DNA of 64,000 bases from Megaleporinus macrocephalus (GCA_021613375.1 CM038716.1:13451274-13515273), one strand, 5' to 3'. Shown: positions 47,045 to 59,010, numbered from the stretch's first letter. Numbers and translations: made by a program. Notes: generated from the sequence alone by a model not told the origin.

Positions 47045-47530
47045 AAAAAAGCAAGGTGTGTGTGAAATTTTGTGTCATTGAAAATTTGACCTGCAAAATT
47101 TTTGGTATTTCAAATTCAGGTCTTAGAATTTCAGGTAAAAAATAATTCAGCTACAAAACTTTCAGGTTGTGAAATTCAAGTTGTGTTGGGAAAATTCGGG
47201 GAAACATCCGGCGTACCCAATAACAAAACACCTCTAAGCTCATCAGGAGGGGCGTCTTTTATCACAGAGTGTGTATATATATTTATATAAAATCTCTGAT
47301 ATGAAGTTTTCTAAGTGATGGTTGAAAGTTTGGAACAAAGTACAATCAGAACATTTTCTCATAGTTCCAGATCTTTCCATTTCTTTCCATTCCGACCTGA
47401 ATTTCACAACCTGAATTTTTTGTAACTGAATTATTTTTTCACCTAAAATTCCAAGACCTGAATTTGAAATACCAAAAATGTTACTGGTCAAATTTTCAAT
47501 TACACCAAATTTCAGACCCCTTTTTTTTTC
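47045..47530. mobile_element. Foldback MITE with about 120-bp inverted arms
   Basis: The left arm (gaaaatttgacctgcaaaat, ttggtatttcaaattcaggt, aataattcagctacaaaac, aggttgtgaaattcaa) is the inverse of the right arm (cctgaatttcacaacctgaa, aactgaattattttttcacc, gacctgaatttgaaatacca, gtcaaattttcaatt). A unique centre of about 200 bp contains caataacaaaacacctctaa. The whole could form a long hairpin. No transposase. Confidence 0.85.
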
Positions 47531-48045
47531 AAAAACTTGGTTTAAGTTCTGTTGACACTGACTTCACTCCATATCCAAGGTCCGGTTCTGACGTTTGCCT
47601 GCAGATTCTAGGTGCAAATATAACAACGTTCTCAGAACCTCAGTCTTCTCCATCAGGACGTGCATCATCTGGCGCTGATTACTGAAGGCTTATGTGTTTG
47701 GTGGGGTTCGTGAGAGTTGCAGAGCAGATTGTGTCCTTTTATTGCAATTTAATGCCAATCTTCAAACACCTGCTCGTTCCGGCAGCAGGTACTACTTGCT
47801 CAGGTCGCAGGAGTCTCTGGTGTAGATGGTCTGGTGTTTAATGTCAGCCATTCGTGCTGCTAACAGCTGGTCTCAGTACAAAGCATGATGTCTGGGGAAA
47901 TCATCTCAAATCTACTCAGTATATCTAATATTTCCCAAAATAAGATTCTAGGAGCATTAGCTGATTAATTGGCCTGATGTATATGTCAGAAGATGCACAG
48001 ACCCCCTTTTAATTAGGAGATCCCACTGGTTTAGGTTGCATCTAC
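47531..48045. other. No gene seen
   Basis: Balanced unique sequence (gttgcagagcagattgtgtc, ctgctcgttccggcagcagg). No frame over 73 codons. Confidence 0.5.
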
Positions 48046-49460
48046 AGAGATCAGCCATAACATTAAAACCATCTCCTGGTATCTACACATACTGTTCAAT
48101 GTATCAGTTCCACTGACCATATAGGAGCTACACCTACAGACTGTACTTCATCTGAGTGGTCTTGCTTTGGCCTCCAAATTCTTCTGAGGGTCCACACTTA
48201 TGCACCAACCCAACTAGCAAAGCATACTAATGAAAGAAAATTTGGAATCCATTGAGTTGGATCGCTTGACACCCTCAAAAGCCCATAAAGGAGCTACACC
48301 TACAGACTGTACTTCATTTAAGTGGTCTTGCTTTGACCTCCAAATTCTCCAGATCTTAATCCAACAGTTGTTTGACAGGTTCAAATGTTTTCAACCCACC
48401 ACTAACATTTGAAGCTCTTGAAGGAGAACACTAACTTCTAATTCTGTTCTGGCAGCTAATAGACACCCTGCATTGGCCAACATTGGTAGGGCGAGAGAGG
48501 TGGGCCAGTCCTACCTACCGAGACAGAGATAGGAGCCCGCAATCTCCAGTGGTTCCCAACGTGGCCAACAAGGCCGACTGAGGGTCCACACTTATGCACC
48601 ATCCCAACTAGCAAAGCATATTAATGAAAAAAAAATGGAACCCTGTGAGTTGGATGGCTGGACCCCCTCACAAGCCTATATAGGAGCTAGACTGTACTTC
48701 ATCTAAGTGGACTTGCTTTGGCCTCCAAATTCTCCAGATCTTAATCCAACAGATCTTCATTTTCTGATGATATGCTTCCCCCTATTGTTTGGAGTATGAA
48801 TTTGACAGGTTCAAATGTTTTCAACCCACCACTAACATTTGAAGCTCTTGAAGGAGAACACTAACTTCTAATTCTGTTCTGGCAGCTAATAGACACCCTG
48901 CATTGGCCAACATTGGTAGGGTGAGAGAGGTGGTCCAGTCCTACCCACCTAAAGAGAAAAAGGACTAATTTCATTGCGATTGGACCTACAATCTCCAGTG
49001 GTTCCCAAAGTGGCCAACAGGGCTGCCTGAGGGTCCACACTTACTAGCAAAGCATATTAATAAAAAAAAAAATGGAACCCATTGAGTTGGATGGCTGGAC
49101 ACCCCCACAAGCCCATATAGGAGCTACACTCACAGACTATACATCATCTAAGTGGTCTTGCTTTGGCCTCCAAATTCTCCAGATCTCCAGTTCACGTTTT
49201 CAACCCACCACCAACATTTGAAGCACTTGAAGGAGAACACTAACTTCTAATTCTGCAGCTAATAGACACCCTGCACTGGCCAATAGTGGTAGGGCGAGAG
49301 AGGTGGGCCAGTCCTACCCACCTAGAGAGAGAGATAGGTCTAATTTCATTATGATTGAGCTTGCAATCTCCAGTGGTTCCCAAAAAAGCATACTAATAAA
49401 AGAAAATCTGGGATCCACTGATTTAGGCGGCTGGACCCCCTCACGAGCCCCCTCCATGCA
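48046..49460. repeat. Tandem repeat, unit about 350-435 bp, after a Tc1-type terminus
   Basis: gatcagccataacattaaaa at about 48050 resembles a fish Tc1-family terminal repeat. It is followed by repeated copies of a long unit: taggagctacacctacagac, gtggtcttgctttggcctcc, caacccaccactaacatttg, gcagctaatagacaccctgc, agtcctacc, tggttcccaa. Copies begin near 48118, 48280, 48675 and 49110 with internal deletions. The 60- and 80-codon plus frames are fragments of the unit. Confidence 0.85.
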
Positions 49461-51480
49461 TCCAAACTTTTGTTTTGAACCACGTCTGTGGATACTGCTG
49501 CATTCCTATGTGTTTGTTTTGTCTCTAGGACTCTTTCTGTATTAAAATATCTGAAATGTCAGAGCTTTTCAGGCTAGAACAACAAGTGCTGAGGTAGATT
49601 TAACAATAAAACACAGTGTGTGCCGGCTGTTTACTGAACGTTATTACCCTGAGCAAGTCAGCGTGGAGTGGAATCCAAAACAAAATGTAAATAATTAGTT
49701 TCTGGGATTTGATGTGGGTCTCGATTGGCGGAGAGAGTAGCTCCAGGACAGAGTAGCAGCGTTACTGCCTGATAAGTCAAAGTGTCTGTTTTAATCCCCA
49801 ACGTGAAAATGCTACACGCTGCTTCTGGCGTACACACTCACTGTATTCACAGAACAAACTGTGTACACGCTCAGCGTGGCGATGGGGAAAATGTCATTTC
49901 AGTAAAGTGGTTGTTGTTTCCTTGGAGCAGAAAGAAAACGCTGAGCTGAGAACTTGGCTAGAAACCTGAGGAGAACATCGGCGGAGGCCTACAAGCTGCC
50001 ATAACGCAATCACAACATGTACACAATCAATCAATCCATCAAACTTTATAAAGCACTGTGGTTAATTGTCTTCTGTAACGATGCTCTGTTGTTGGCTTGA
50101 ATGAATCTCTGCTGACACGAAAGTATTATACAAAGAAAGTACAGCCTCTTCTTCCAACGTCCAATCGTCTGGAAGCGCTCTGTCTGGGACGGCCGAATGA
50201 GAAGACCTCCCACGTTCTGAGCTGTGAGCCTGGTCTTTATACACAGGACCACGAGACGTACACACATGGTTTAAATCACCCTCCATATCCTTTTCATGTT
50301 AGTGTCCACACTTGTGGACAGTTAATAGTTCAATAGTTAATAGTTCAATCAAAAGCATATGAAATGCATTTCACCCTCCAAACAACTAGATGACAGAATC
50401 ATAAGTCTCACTACTCCAGGGTAACAAAATCAATTCTCTTTGTCTATGAATTCTGTTGTAGTCTTAAATGCTGAGGCTTAGAATCTAGGATGACTGACAA
50501 TACTAAGAATGTAGAAAATGTCTCTGGTATGTCTATATTCAAAGTTTCTAAAATGTAAAATATATATATATATATATTAAACTGTTTTTCCTTATTTTAG
50601 ATGTTTTTATGGCTCATAAGTTTACATCATGCAACAAAAGCTATTAATATAAAAAAATTATAGTTTTTTATATGTTGTGTAGATGTATAAAAGTAATACA
50701 TTTATATAAATTTATAGTTGTGTGACATCTGTGTCCAGTATCAAGTTTTGAGAGTACTGTAACTATCACACTATTTGCAGCAAAATTCCAGCCTGAACAG
50801 ATTTATTAATGTTTCTATTAATTGTGCTTTTAGCATGCTTTTATTTTAAAAAAGAGAAGGAAACCTTATAATGTGTTCTAATATTTAGCATTTTTTATTT
50901 AAACGTTACAAAAAAGAAACTTAAAATTCAGCATTGTTTGTATAAAATGTTAGTTTTACAATATAATAAATTTAAAAGTTCATGAAAGATTTGAGGAAAG
51001 ATATAAACATTCTTGGAAACACTTTAGATGTTTTTAAAAACCGTATGTTCTGTTTTTTTACTCTGCTCATGCATGGTGTCCACATATGTGGACAGTTCAC
51101 TTTAAAAAAAATAATTTTTTAAAATAATTCATGCATGAAAGGGATATAGACCGTGCAAAACAGAGAACGAAGTAAGCCCTTATGATATAGAATAGCTGAG
51201 CCAGATGTTTTCCCAAGCCTAAGATACATTGACCTCTGACTCTAAGTCTTTCTGAAAAACATTCATTTGCACAGCTTTCTATGTATATAGAAAAATATAT
51301 ATGAAAAAAAAAAACACTGCAGCACCTTTCAGACAAATATAATTGAAATTCAAGGTACTTCAAAGGTGATTCAAGAAAATATGAAATAAAAAGAAATAAT
51401 ACAAAAAATATTATAATAATAGCATTAATCATTTAATATAAAAATAAAAGGTGCATAATTAAGATTATCATTAGTTTTAT
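49461..51480. other. Unassigned; balanced to about 50 kb, then AT-rich
   Basis: 49560-49990 is balanced and repeat-free. 50340-51480 is AT-rich with no genuine frame (the 111-codon minus frame at 51097-51432 is low complexity). Two related palindromes, TCCACACTTGTGGA at 50305 and TCCACATATGTGGA at 51079, each followed by cagtt, sit about 770 bp apart and might mark a decayed DNA element. Confidence 0.4.
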
Positions 51481-52190
51481 TAATTAAAAGTTAATAAATA
51501 AAACAAGAGCAAACAAAATTTTAAAAAAGCTATAAAAATGAGGGGAGATTAATAATAATAATAATAAATACAACATAAATGAAATAAAATTAAATTAAAA
51601 TAGTAGACAAAGTAAAACAAATTAAATATTACAGATAACAAAAACAGATCAAATACAATCAAAGTATGAAAGTTTGGATATTAAGACGAAGAGAAAGTTT
51701 ATAAAAAAAGAAAAACACTACATAAAAGCCGGACTGAACAAATAGGTTTTTAGATCACGCTTAAAGATTTCAAAGTTTTGAGCTTCTCTCACATCAGTTG
51801 GAAGGTTGTTCCAGCATTTTGGAGCATAGTGGCTAAAAGCAGCAAGGTTTTGTTTGGTTATTCTTTGTGGAACAGCTAAAAGAGAAGATCTGGAGGATCT
51901 GAGGAGCCGTCCTGGTTCATAAGTGGAAAGCATTTGAGTGAGGTAGTCTGGTGCGAGGCCATGTAGTGCTTTATAAACTAATTCATCAATACAAGAACAA
52001 ACAGGTAGCCAGTGTACAGACTTTAAAATCAGTGTACTGATAATGAGTGCTCTACTATTGGTCTTAGTCAGCACTCGGGCAGCAGAGTTTGGAATTAGCT
52101 GTAGCTGGTGTGTAGTAGTTGGTGGGCTGGAAAGGTGAGCGTTACAATAGTCCAACCTGCTAGTTGCACGTATGCAATGCAATTAACGTT
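51481..52190 (-). pseudogene. LINE ORF2 C-terminal fragment with AT-rich 3' UTR
   Basis: A 154-codon minus frame at 51718-52182 opens with SRLDYCNAHLSSP, then QLIPNSAARVLTKT, LILKSVHWLPV, ELVYKALHGLAPDYLTQML, RLLRSSRSSLLAVPQ and WNNLPTDVREAQNFEIFKRD, ending ...KTYLFSPAFM. This is the textbook order of the C-terminal tail of L2/Rex1-like fish LINE ORF2. The part between HWLPV and ELVYKALHG is shortened, and no reverse-transcriptase core remains upstream. The A-rich stretch at 51481-51717 is the likely 3' UTR. It is the least decayed coding relic in the window. Confidence 0.85.
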
Positions 52191-52199
52191 TCATTAACT

Positions 52200-52495
52200 G
52201 AGGCCGAGGCTAACCCGTAAACTTCATTTGTTTGTTGAGAAAAAGTGATTTCACCCCACTTTCGGGGGCTTAGTTGTCCTTGTTGATGTATCAATCGTAA
52301 TGTTCCAGCCCACCTGGTTCAACAGGGTATTACCTGCTTCAGCTGCAGGATTAAAGCTGACCATTTGAATCAGGTGTGGTGGAGCAGGGGGGTCTCTAAA
52401 ACATACAGGACCACAGCTAAGCATGACTGCCCCAAGAATGCTGCCCTGAAGCAATTCTTGGGGGGGGGTTGCCCAGGGTCCCAGACTATCCTTAA
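52200..52495. repeat. Dispersed repeat (aatcaggtgtggtggagcag)
   Basis: ttcaacagggtattacctgc, gaatcaggtgtggtggagca and tctctaaaacatacaggacc resemble the end of a fish hAT-type repeat I remember. Non-coding. Confidence 0.45.
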
Positions 52496-52499
52496 TCCG

Positions 52500-52905
52500 T
52501 CCTTGCTATTAGGGAGTGCTAGTGTGTGTCGTGCTGGTGTGAGTGGATCAGACACCTCAGTGTCACTGCACCAGTGTCGTCCACCAACCAAAACTATCCA
52601 GACAGCAGTGTCCTGTGGGCGGCGTCCTGTGTCCACTGATGAAGGACTAGAGGAACACAAACTGTGCAGCAGCAGATGAGCTACTGTCTCTGACTTTACA
52701 TCTACAAGGTGGACCAGCAAGTTGTAAGAGTGTCTAATAGAGTGGACAGTGAGTGGACACTACTGTGTCTGATTCACTCACACCAGCACAACACACACTA
52801 ACTAACACACCACCACCACGTCAGTGTCACTGCAGTGCTGAGAATGACCAACCTCCCTAATAGTACCTGCTCTGTGGTGGTCCTGTGGGGGTCCTGGCCA
52901 CAAGC
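52500..52905 (+). mobile_element. Palindromic MITE, left arm shortened, right arm complete
   Basis: The left part (gctggtgtgagtggatcaga) and the right part (ctgattcactcacaccagca) are inverted, and the right arm runs on to tggtcctgtgggggtcctgg. The left arm begins only at attagggagtgctagtgtgt. The copy at 54835 begins at the same point after the same words (taatccgtc.ttgctat), so both descend from one deleted master. Confidence 0.85.
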
Positions 52906-53225
52906 TTCATAAATATGGAGGAGTGAGTTTGGTTGGAGGAACTTGACTGACCTGCACAGAGTCCTGACCTCAACCTGATAGAAGACCTTTGGGATGAATT
53001 AGAGTGGAGACTGTGAGCCAGACCTTCTCGTCCAACATCAGTGTCTGACCTCACAGATGGTCTTCTGGAAGAACGGTCAAACATTCCCATAAACACTCTC
53101 CTACACCGTGTGGAGAGACTTCCCAGAAGAGCTGAAGCTGTTATAGCTGCAAAGGTTGGGCCGACATCATATTAAACCCTATGGATTAAGAATGGGACGT
53201 CACTCAAGTTCATTCTACAGGTGTA
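52906..53225 (+). pseudogene. Tc1-like transposase C-terminal remnant
   Basis: The plus strand encodes SPDLNLIEDLWDELEWRL, carrying the third acidic residue of the DDE catalytic triad, then a stop, then ...RPTSVSDLTDGLLEERSNIP and LPRRAEAVIAAKVGPTS-like sequence and a stop. The 3' flank (attaaaccctatggattaag, gggacgtcactcaagttcat) is the usual end of a fish Tc1 lineage distinct from the three others with coding remains here. The rest of the element is missing, replaced on the left by the palindromic MITE. Confidence 0.8.
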
Positions 53226-53750
53226 TAATATTGAGAAATATTAAAATATATAAATAAATAAATACATTTGGAAAACCAACACTGAGCACGCTAGAGTTCC
53301 GCCACCCAGCTCCAGGTTCAGCCTCAGGTTGGTCTTCACTTGTGTATGATGGATGGACAACTTCCATTTGTGCTGGCGCTCTAACAGCAGACGTTTGGAG
53401 TCTTACCGTAAAACATCAAGCCTGATTGATGAAGACCGAGCCGGTCTCTCCAAACGTCCTTCAGAAACCTGATCTGAGAGCTGTCAGAGTGGACCGTCTG
53501 GAAGGAAGCCTCAGTGGAACAGCATTAGGTTTCACATTGATATGTTCTGGTAAAGTGGACATTATTTATGTTTGGCTACTCTGTTATTGAGCCCTCCGGC
53601 TGCAGAGAGAGATCATAAACCTCGGCTTCTCCATTTGGGCTCTAAATATAAACATAGAAGCTCCGTTCATCGTTCTAGAAAGTTTCTAATAGCAATGTTC
53701 TCAAATGGAGGCTTTACGAAGTATACCGTAAATAAATAAATAAATATATA
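53226..53750. other. Repeat-poor island, no gene
   Basis: Balanced unique sequence (ctctgttattgagccctccg, gagatcataaacctcggctt) without a frame. Candidate conserved non-coding DNA. Confidence 0.4.
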
Positions 53751-53754
53751 TATA

Positions 53755-53965
53755 TCGTCGCTGCCCAGAGATTTTCATCTTTCTACATCTTTTCAACACA
53801 ACAGCATAATTTTATTATGAATGGACCAATAGAAATACTCCAAAACACGCTTAGAAAGAATAATCTGGTTCCATTGACTTACATTGAAAGTAAAGACATG
53901 TTTTGTCCTCTCTTGTTAGTAGTTATTATTTTGGAGATAAATACATTCTTTCTATATTATTTGAC
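53755..53965 (+). repeat. Dispersed repeat family X, copy
   Basis: atcgtcgctgcccagagatt, ttctacatcttttcaacaca, gaatggaccaatagaaatac, TCTGGTTCCATTGACTTACA, AAGTAAAGACATGTTTTGTC. Confidence 0.75.
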
Positions 53966-54178
53966 CACAACAGCTGCTCTTTTTACACACAAACTCAACG
54001 TATATTCATTTTTACAAATTAGCTTTGGGGGAGTTCATTACAAATTAATATTATATTGTAATAATTATATTGATATTTTTTTTTACCTTACATTTTCAAA
54101 CTATATATGATTGAAAGCAAAAAAAGAAATATCACCGCCACATAAACTATTCCTTACATCTATGGACAAAAACAATGG

Positions 54179-54179
<1 letters not shown>
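53966..54179. other. No gene seen
   Basis: AT-rich spacer. The 97-codon frame beginning at 53817 reads mostly through family X and AT-rich DNA and is not supported. Confidence 0.5.

Positions 54180-54251
<72 letters not shown>
54180..54251. repeat. (TA)n microsatellite
   Basis: About 72 bp of TA. Confidence 0.95.
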
Positions 54252-54258
<7 letters not shown>

Positions 54259-54359
54259 ATTTTATTTTATCTACTTACAGTTTGACAATCAACACCTAAA
54301 CAATTATAAAATATAGATAAATAAATTATTTAAACGTGTCTATTCAATCTGTGTTGGAG

Positions 54360-54830
54360 TGTGAGGGGTTAAGTGGAAGCCTGTGAGTCTGTGTCTCCCC
54401 CTATAGGGACTGTGATGCCTCTACAGAATGTTGGTGATTGGTGGTCCCGCTGTTCGTGTACAGAGGGGTCCAGGCAGTTCTAATTCAGAGCCATACTCAT
54501 TTCAAATAACAGTCAAATTGACCAATCATATCTTCCCTCTAAGTGGGCGGGGCTCAACTGCATAATCATTTCCGCCCACTGTGGCGACGCTAGCTGGAGA
54601 AACAGCTAGCTAGTGCTAGGCTACCACTGCTAGCTAGTTTGCTGAGTCATGATGGAAGCCCATGTCCCGCCCCCCATACTGTCAAAACCACGCCCTCCGT
54701 GATTCCGGTGGTATTAGTGGTAATTGAGAGATTGGTCACTTGAGAAAGGCTACAGCGTTCCAGTGAGTGGGCGTGGTTTCTTTAATGGACACGCCCCCAG
54801 CTTTTCAGAGTAGTTGCTAATCCGTCATTG
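54360..54830. promoter_or_regulatory. Cluster of CCAAT-like and GC-box-like motifs
   Basis: Within 400 bp there are ggtgattggtggt (inverted CCAAT, about 54433), gaccaatcatatc (54520), agtgggcggggctc (54543), gagattggtcactt (54730) and gtgggcgtggtttc (54768). These are motifs of TATA-less vertebrate promoters. No first exon or splice donor is visible, and such motifs also occur inside transposons, so the call is tentative. Confidence 0.3.
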
Positions 54831-54834
54831 CTAT

Positions 54835-55255
54835 GAGGGAGTGCTGGTGTATGTTGTGCTGGTGGGAGTGAATCAAACACCCTTAGTGTCTCTGCTGGAC
54901 TGAGAACCATCGTCCACCAGCCAAAAGTATCCAGACAGCAGTGTCCTGTGGGCGGCGTCCTGTGTCCACTGATGATGAAGGACTAGAGGGACACAAACTG
55001 TGCAGCAGCAGATGAGCTACTGTCTCTGACTTTACATCTACAAGGTGGACCAGTAAGTAGTAGGAGTGTCTAATAGAGTGGACAGTGAGTGGACACAGTG
55101 TTTAAACACTATGTCTGATCCACTCACACTAGCACAACACACACTAACTAACACACCACCACCACCATGTCAATGTCAATGCAGTGCTGAGAATGACCCA
55201 CCTCCCTAATAGTACCTGCTCTGTGGTGGTCCTGTGGGGGTCCTGGCCCCAATTT
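54835..55255 (+). mobile_element. Palindromic MITE, left arm shortened, right arm complete
   Basis: Same structure as 52500-52905: agggagtgctggtgtatgtt on the left, then accatcgtccaccagcc, ctgtctctgactttacatct, and a right arm ending tggtggtcctgtgggggtcc. The shared left breakpoint shows a deleted subfamily. Confidence 0.85.
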
Positions 55256-56005
55256 TGCTTTCAGCATTGCGACCAATCAGAACGCAGACAGTGTAGATTG
55301 ACTGTATACAGAAGTGGAAGCTCAGGCCAGTAAGGGGTTAAACAGTAAACTGTGGAGTCCCCCTGCGCTCGGCGCTGGTGCTCAAGTCATCGCGTGTTAG
55401 TTCTGAGTGACGGGTGAAGCCCGCCGGAGCTGATCTCAGTAGGAGGTGAAGATTGTTTCCTGACCCAGAACAGCAGACGTGAGGGTCCATCCCTCCCGCA
55501 ACATGGTGCAAGTGTCCATCTCCCGTCCATCTACGCCGACAGCGCTCCTCTTCCTCCGGCGGTCTGGCTCCTGTGTCCTAGCGCTGGTGTTTTCCTGAGG
55601 CTGGAGCGCTCCAGGGGGCCTCTTTATGGTGGACTCCAGGAGATACGTCATGAGTTTCTATTTACTGTGACGTTCTTATTGCTCTTATATATCAGTCTCT
55701 AAATAATGGACATGAAAGACTCATAAAAAGAGACATCTATTGTAAATTTACTTCTCTTTCACGAGGCCTGGAACTAATAAATCTCCCTCCTGCTCTCCGT
55801 CTTTTTTATTATTATATATATATATATATTTATTTTTTTTAAAAATTGACTTCGCTAAAAAAGAATCAGCATGCTCCGGGTCATAAATTACTGCTGCAGC
55901 TCAACCGCTCTCATTTCACAGGATAGAAATATTAGATAGCACCGGCTGCGTTTCGGGTTATAACTCTTGCAAGACACAAATGTATGAAAATTATAATTGA
56001 TTGCA

Positions 56006-56009
<4 letters not shown>
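55256..56009. other. No gene recognised
   Basis: Contains a 71-codon minus frame (55436-55651) with no domain. Words such as ggtcataaattactgctgca look unique and repeat-free at 55850-55930. A short TA tract lies at 55817-55830. Confidence 0.45.

Positions 56010-56038
<29 letters not shown>
56010..56038. repeat. (TA)n tract
   Basis: Short TA run next to a poly-T run. Confidence 0.9.
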
Positions 56039-56159
56039 CTTTTTTTTTTTTTTTTTTGGTGATTAAAAACGACAAAATGATTCTGTCATGAAACACATTA
56101 TCATTATAACTATGAAAACTGAAGCCATAATTATCCACAATAATAGAAATAAATATATA

Positions 56160-57310
56160 CACAGGGGTTGGACAATGAAACTGAAACTGGTTTTAGACCA
56201 CAATAATTTATTAGTATGGTGTAGGGCCTCCTTTTGCGGCCAATACAGCGTCAGTTGGTTTTGGTAATGACATATACAAGTCCTGCTCAGTGGTCAGAGG
56301 GACTTTAAGCCCTTCTTCTTGCAGGACAGTGTTCAGGTCACTACGTGATGCTGGTGGAGGAAAGCGTTTCCTGACTCGCTCCTCCAAAACACCCCAAAGT
56401 GTCTCAATAATATTTAGATCTGGTGACTGTGCAGGCCATGGGAGATGTTCAACTTTACTTTCATGTTCATCAAACCATCTTTCTCCAGTCCTGCTGTGTG
56501 TGTTGGTGCATCGTCATCCTGATACACGGCACCGCCTTCTGGATACAATGTTTGAACCATTGGATGCACATGGTCCTCCAGAATGGTTTGGTAGACCTTG
56601 GCAGTATTGGGCCAAAACCAAACCATCACTGATCCACCCCCATGCTTCACTCTGGGCATGCAACAGTCTGGGTGGTCTGCTTCTGCCGTAACTCTCCCGG
56701 ATGTGGAGAAAACAGTAAAGGTGGATCATCAGAGAACAATACATGTTTCACATTGTCCACAGCTCAAGATTTGTTCTCTTTGCACCATTGAAACTGGTGT
56801 TTGGCATTGGCACGAGTGACCAAAGGTTTGGCTATAGCAGCCGGCCGTGTATATTGACCCTGTGGAGCTCCTGACGGACAGTTCTGGTGAAACAGGAGAA
56901 GCTGAGGTCCACATTTAACTCTGTCGTGATTTGTTCAGCCGTGGTTTTATGTTTTTTGGATACAATCCGGGTTAGAACCCAACATCCCTTTCAGACAGCT
57001 TCCTCTCGCGTCCACAGTTAATCCTGGTGGATGTGGTTGGTCCTTCTTGGTGGTCTGCTGACGTTACCCTGGATACCGTGGCTCTTGATACATCACAAAG
57101 ACTTGCTGTCTTGGTCACAGATGCGCCAGCAAGACGTGCACCAACAGTTTGTCCTCTTTTGAACTCTGGTACGTCCCATAATGCTGTGTTATTGTAATAT
57201 TTAGAGCTAAACTGTGATCTTACCTGCTAACTGAACTTCACACTCTGCTCTTACTGGTGAATTAATGAAGATTGACCACCAGACTGGTCCAACTTAGCCA
57301 TGAAATTTGA
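56160..57310 (-). mobile_element. Truncated Tc1-like transposon (acaggggttggacaatg family)
   Basis: The left terminus cacaggggttggacaatgaa follows TA. The minus strand carries the transposase. The last recognised words, gactggtccaacttagccat, belong near the right end, but the final inverted repeat is missing, so the element is truncated at about 57310. Confidence 0.85.
56410..57170 (-). pseudogene. Tc1-like transposase, multiply frameshifted
   Basis: Minus-strand frames. 56414-56659 contains VKHGGGSVMVW and AVYQDDDAPTHTAGL, the segment around the second catalytic aspartate (family form FQDDDAPTHTA). Neighbouring frames at 56514-56744 and 56729-56914 cover the region before it, including RELSVR-like and SPVSPELSVR fragments. 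Stops and frameshifts break the protein at least three times. Family enzymes have about 340 residues. Dead copy. Confidence 0.85.
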
Positions 57311-58602
57311 TGTATATCAAAAATATAAATATATGAATATTTATGGTAGGTTAATTGTATTAGAATAAGAATTAATTTATTTATTTTTGGATTAATGATC
57401 GAAACGCTTAGATGACTCAACGTTATGGTCCATAACAGCACCAAACATAGCAAGAACAAACCCTGCCTCTCTAAAGCTAACAGCTAAAACCACAGCTTTC
57501 AGCAGAAAACCCACCACTCCACCCGTAGCCCTGTGCATCTCTTCTTCTCGTTATTAAAACTTAATGACCACAGTGCAGCATGAACCTCATCCTAATGCAG
57601 CATGTGTTTCCAGGACCCCACCACACAGGACCCTCAAGCCAAAGCTCCTAGAAAAGACATCTACAGTAAAGTGCTTGCTGGGATCTCAGTAAGAAGTTGT
57701 TATACTTAGATTTAGGCTTCCTACATGAGGACTTCATTACACATAAACAAGGGTGTAGGAGTGGGTTTGATATTGGATTTATCCAATAAATATAACCTAT
57801 AAGCTGATTCCACTGTAGGTAAGGTAGTAAATCACTGTATGTAAAGTGACGTAGAACAACATTTGTGGAATTACAGAAAATAGCTAATAAATAAACAAAA
57901 TACAACATTATCTGTACGTCTGATTATTATTAGATAAATCCAATTAAAACTCACTTTACAAACTAAACTAGATACTCCACATTACACGCTACTGCTGTCA
58001 GAAAACTTTTAAATTATACATGCAGTGTCTGGATCTGGATTATATACATATATAACAAAAAAATATATTATTATATTTGCAGTATAATGTTGAAATGAAA
58101 TGATAAATAAATGTATATCAATGTTTCCTGATTAGACTAGACTAGCATTAGTGTTAGACAGTAAGGCTGTGTCCCAAACAGCGCCCTCTAGAACATTACA
58201 TACTGAACTACTGACAGCACTTCTAACTATGGAGTTCTTTTATTTATTAATTAATTAATTTATTTATTTTATTATATTTTATTATTTTACATATGTAGTG
58301 TAGTAGCAGTCTGCAGTTTGGGGGCGTGGCCAGAGAGTAATGTATCTTTACGTTTCAGAGTACTTTCTGACTAAAGTTAATATAAACGTTAGCTAACTCA
58401 AACCCTCCTAGTCTGTTACCATAACAACAGATTATACTAAAGCTGTTTATTACAGTATATATGGTCATCATTGTTATTCACTGCTCTCATCACTGACCTC
58501 ACGTTTAAAGCTGGCGTAGCTACCGGACACTCCAGAGAAGCGAGAGCTCGGCTCAGTGAAGCTGCTGACTTCAGGATATTTCTGAACAGGCATCTCAACA
58601 CA
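57311..58602. other. No gene seen
   Basis: Mostly AT-rich unique sequence with no frame above 86 codons (57648-57908, minus, no domain). Balanced segments at 57480-57660 and 58480-58600 have no known features. Confidence 0.45.
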
Positions 58603-58786
58603 AGCCTTAACACAGTGAAAGACCACCTAACAACCAGAACCTTAACACAGTGAAAGACCACCTGACAACCAGAGCCTTAACACAGTGAAAGACCACCTAA
58701 TAACCAGAGCCTTAACACAGTGAAAGACCACCTAACAACCAGAGCCTTAACACAGTGAAGGACCACTTAACAACCAGAGCCCGTTA
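58603..58786. repeat. 35-bp tandem repeat
   Basis: Five copies of CCTTAACACAGTGAAAGACC followed by ACCTAACAACCAGAG, with single-base changes. Confidence 0.93.
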
Positions 58787-59008
58787 CTAACAACAAACAC
58801 AGCGCGTGAATTGCGAAGGCTGCCAAAACATGTTTTTAAAATAAAAGTTTTATTTTTTGGGTGGGACAAATCAACCTGTCTCTGATATTGGGTGGGACAC
58901 GTCCCCCCAATCCCCCCTGGTTCCTACACCAATGCACATGAACAAACCCTAAGTGGGCTATTGCTATGGAATCATTGCTTTGGGATACATGGTAGCTGCT
59001 AAGGTGTT

Positions 59009-59010
<2 letters not shown>
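58787..59010. other. No gene seen
   Basis: Short spacer. gggtgggacaaatc and gtgggacacgtcccccc are words I have seen in fish transposon ends, but there is too little to assign. Confidence 0.4.
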
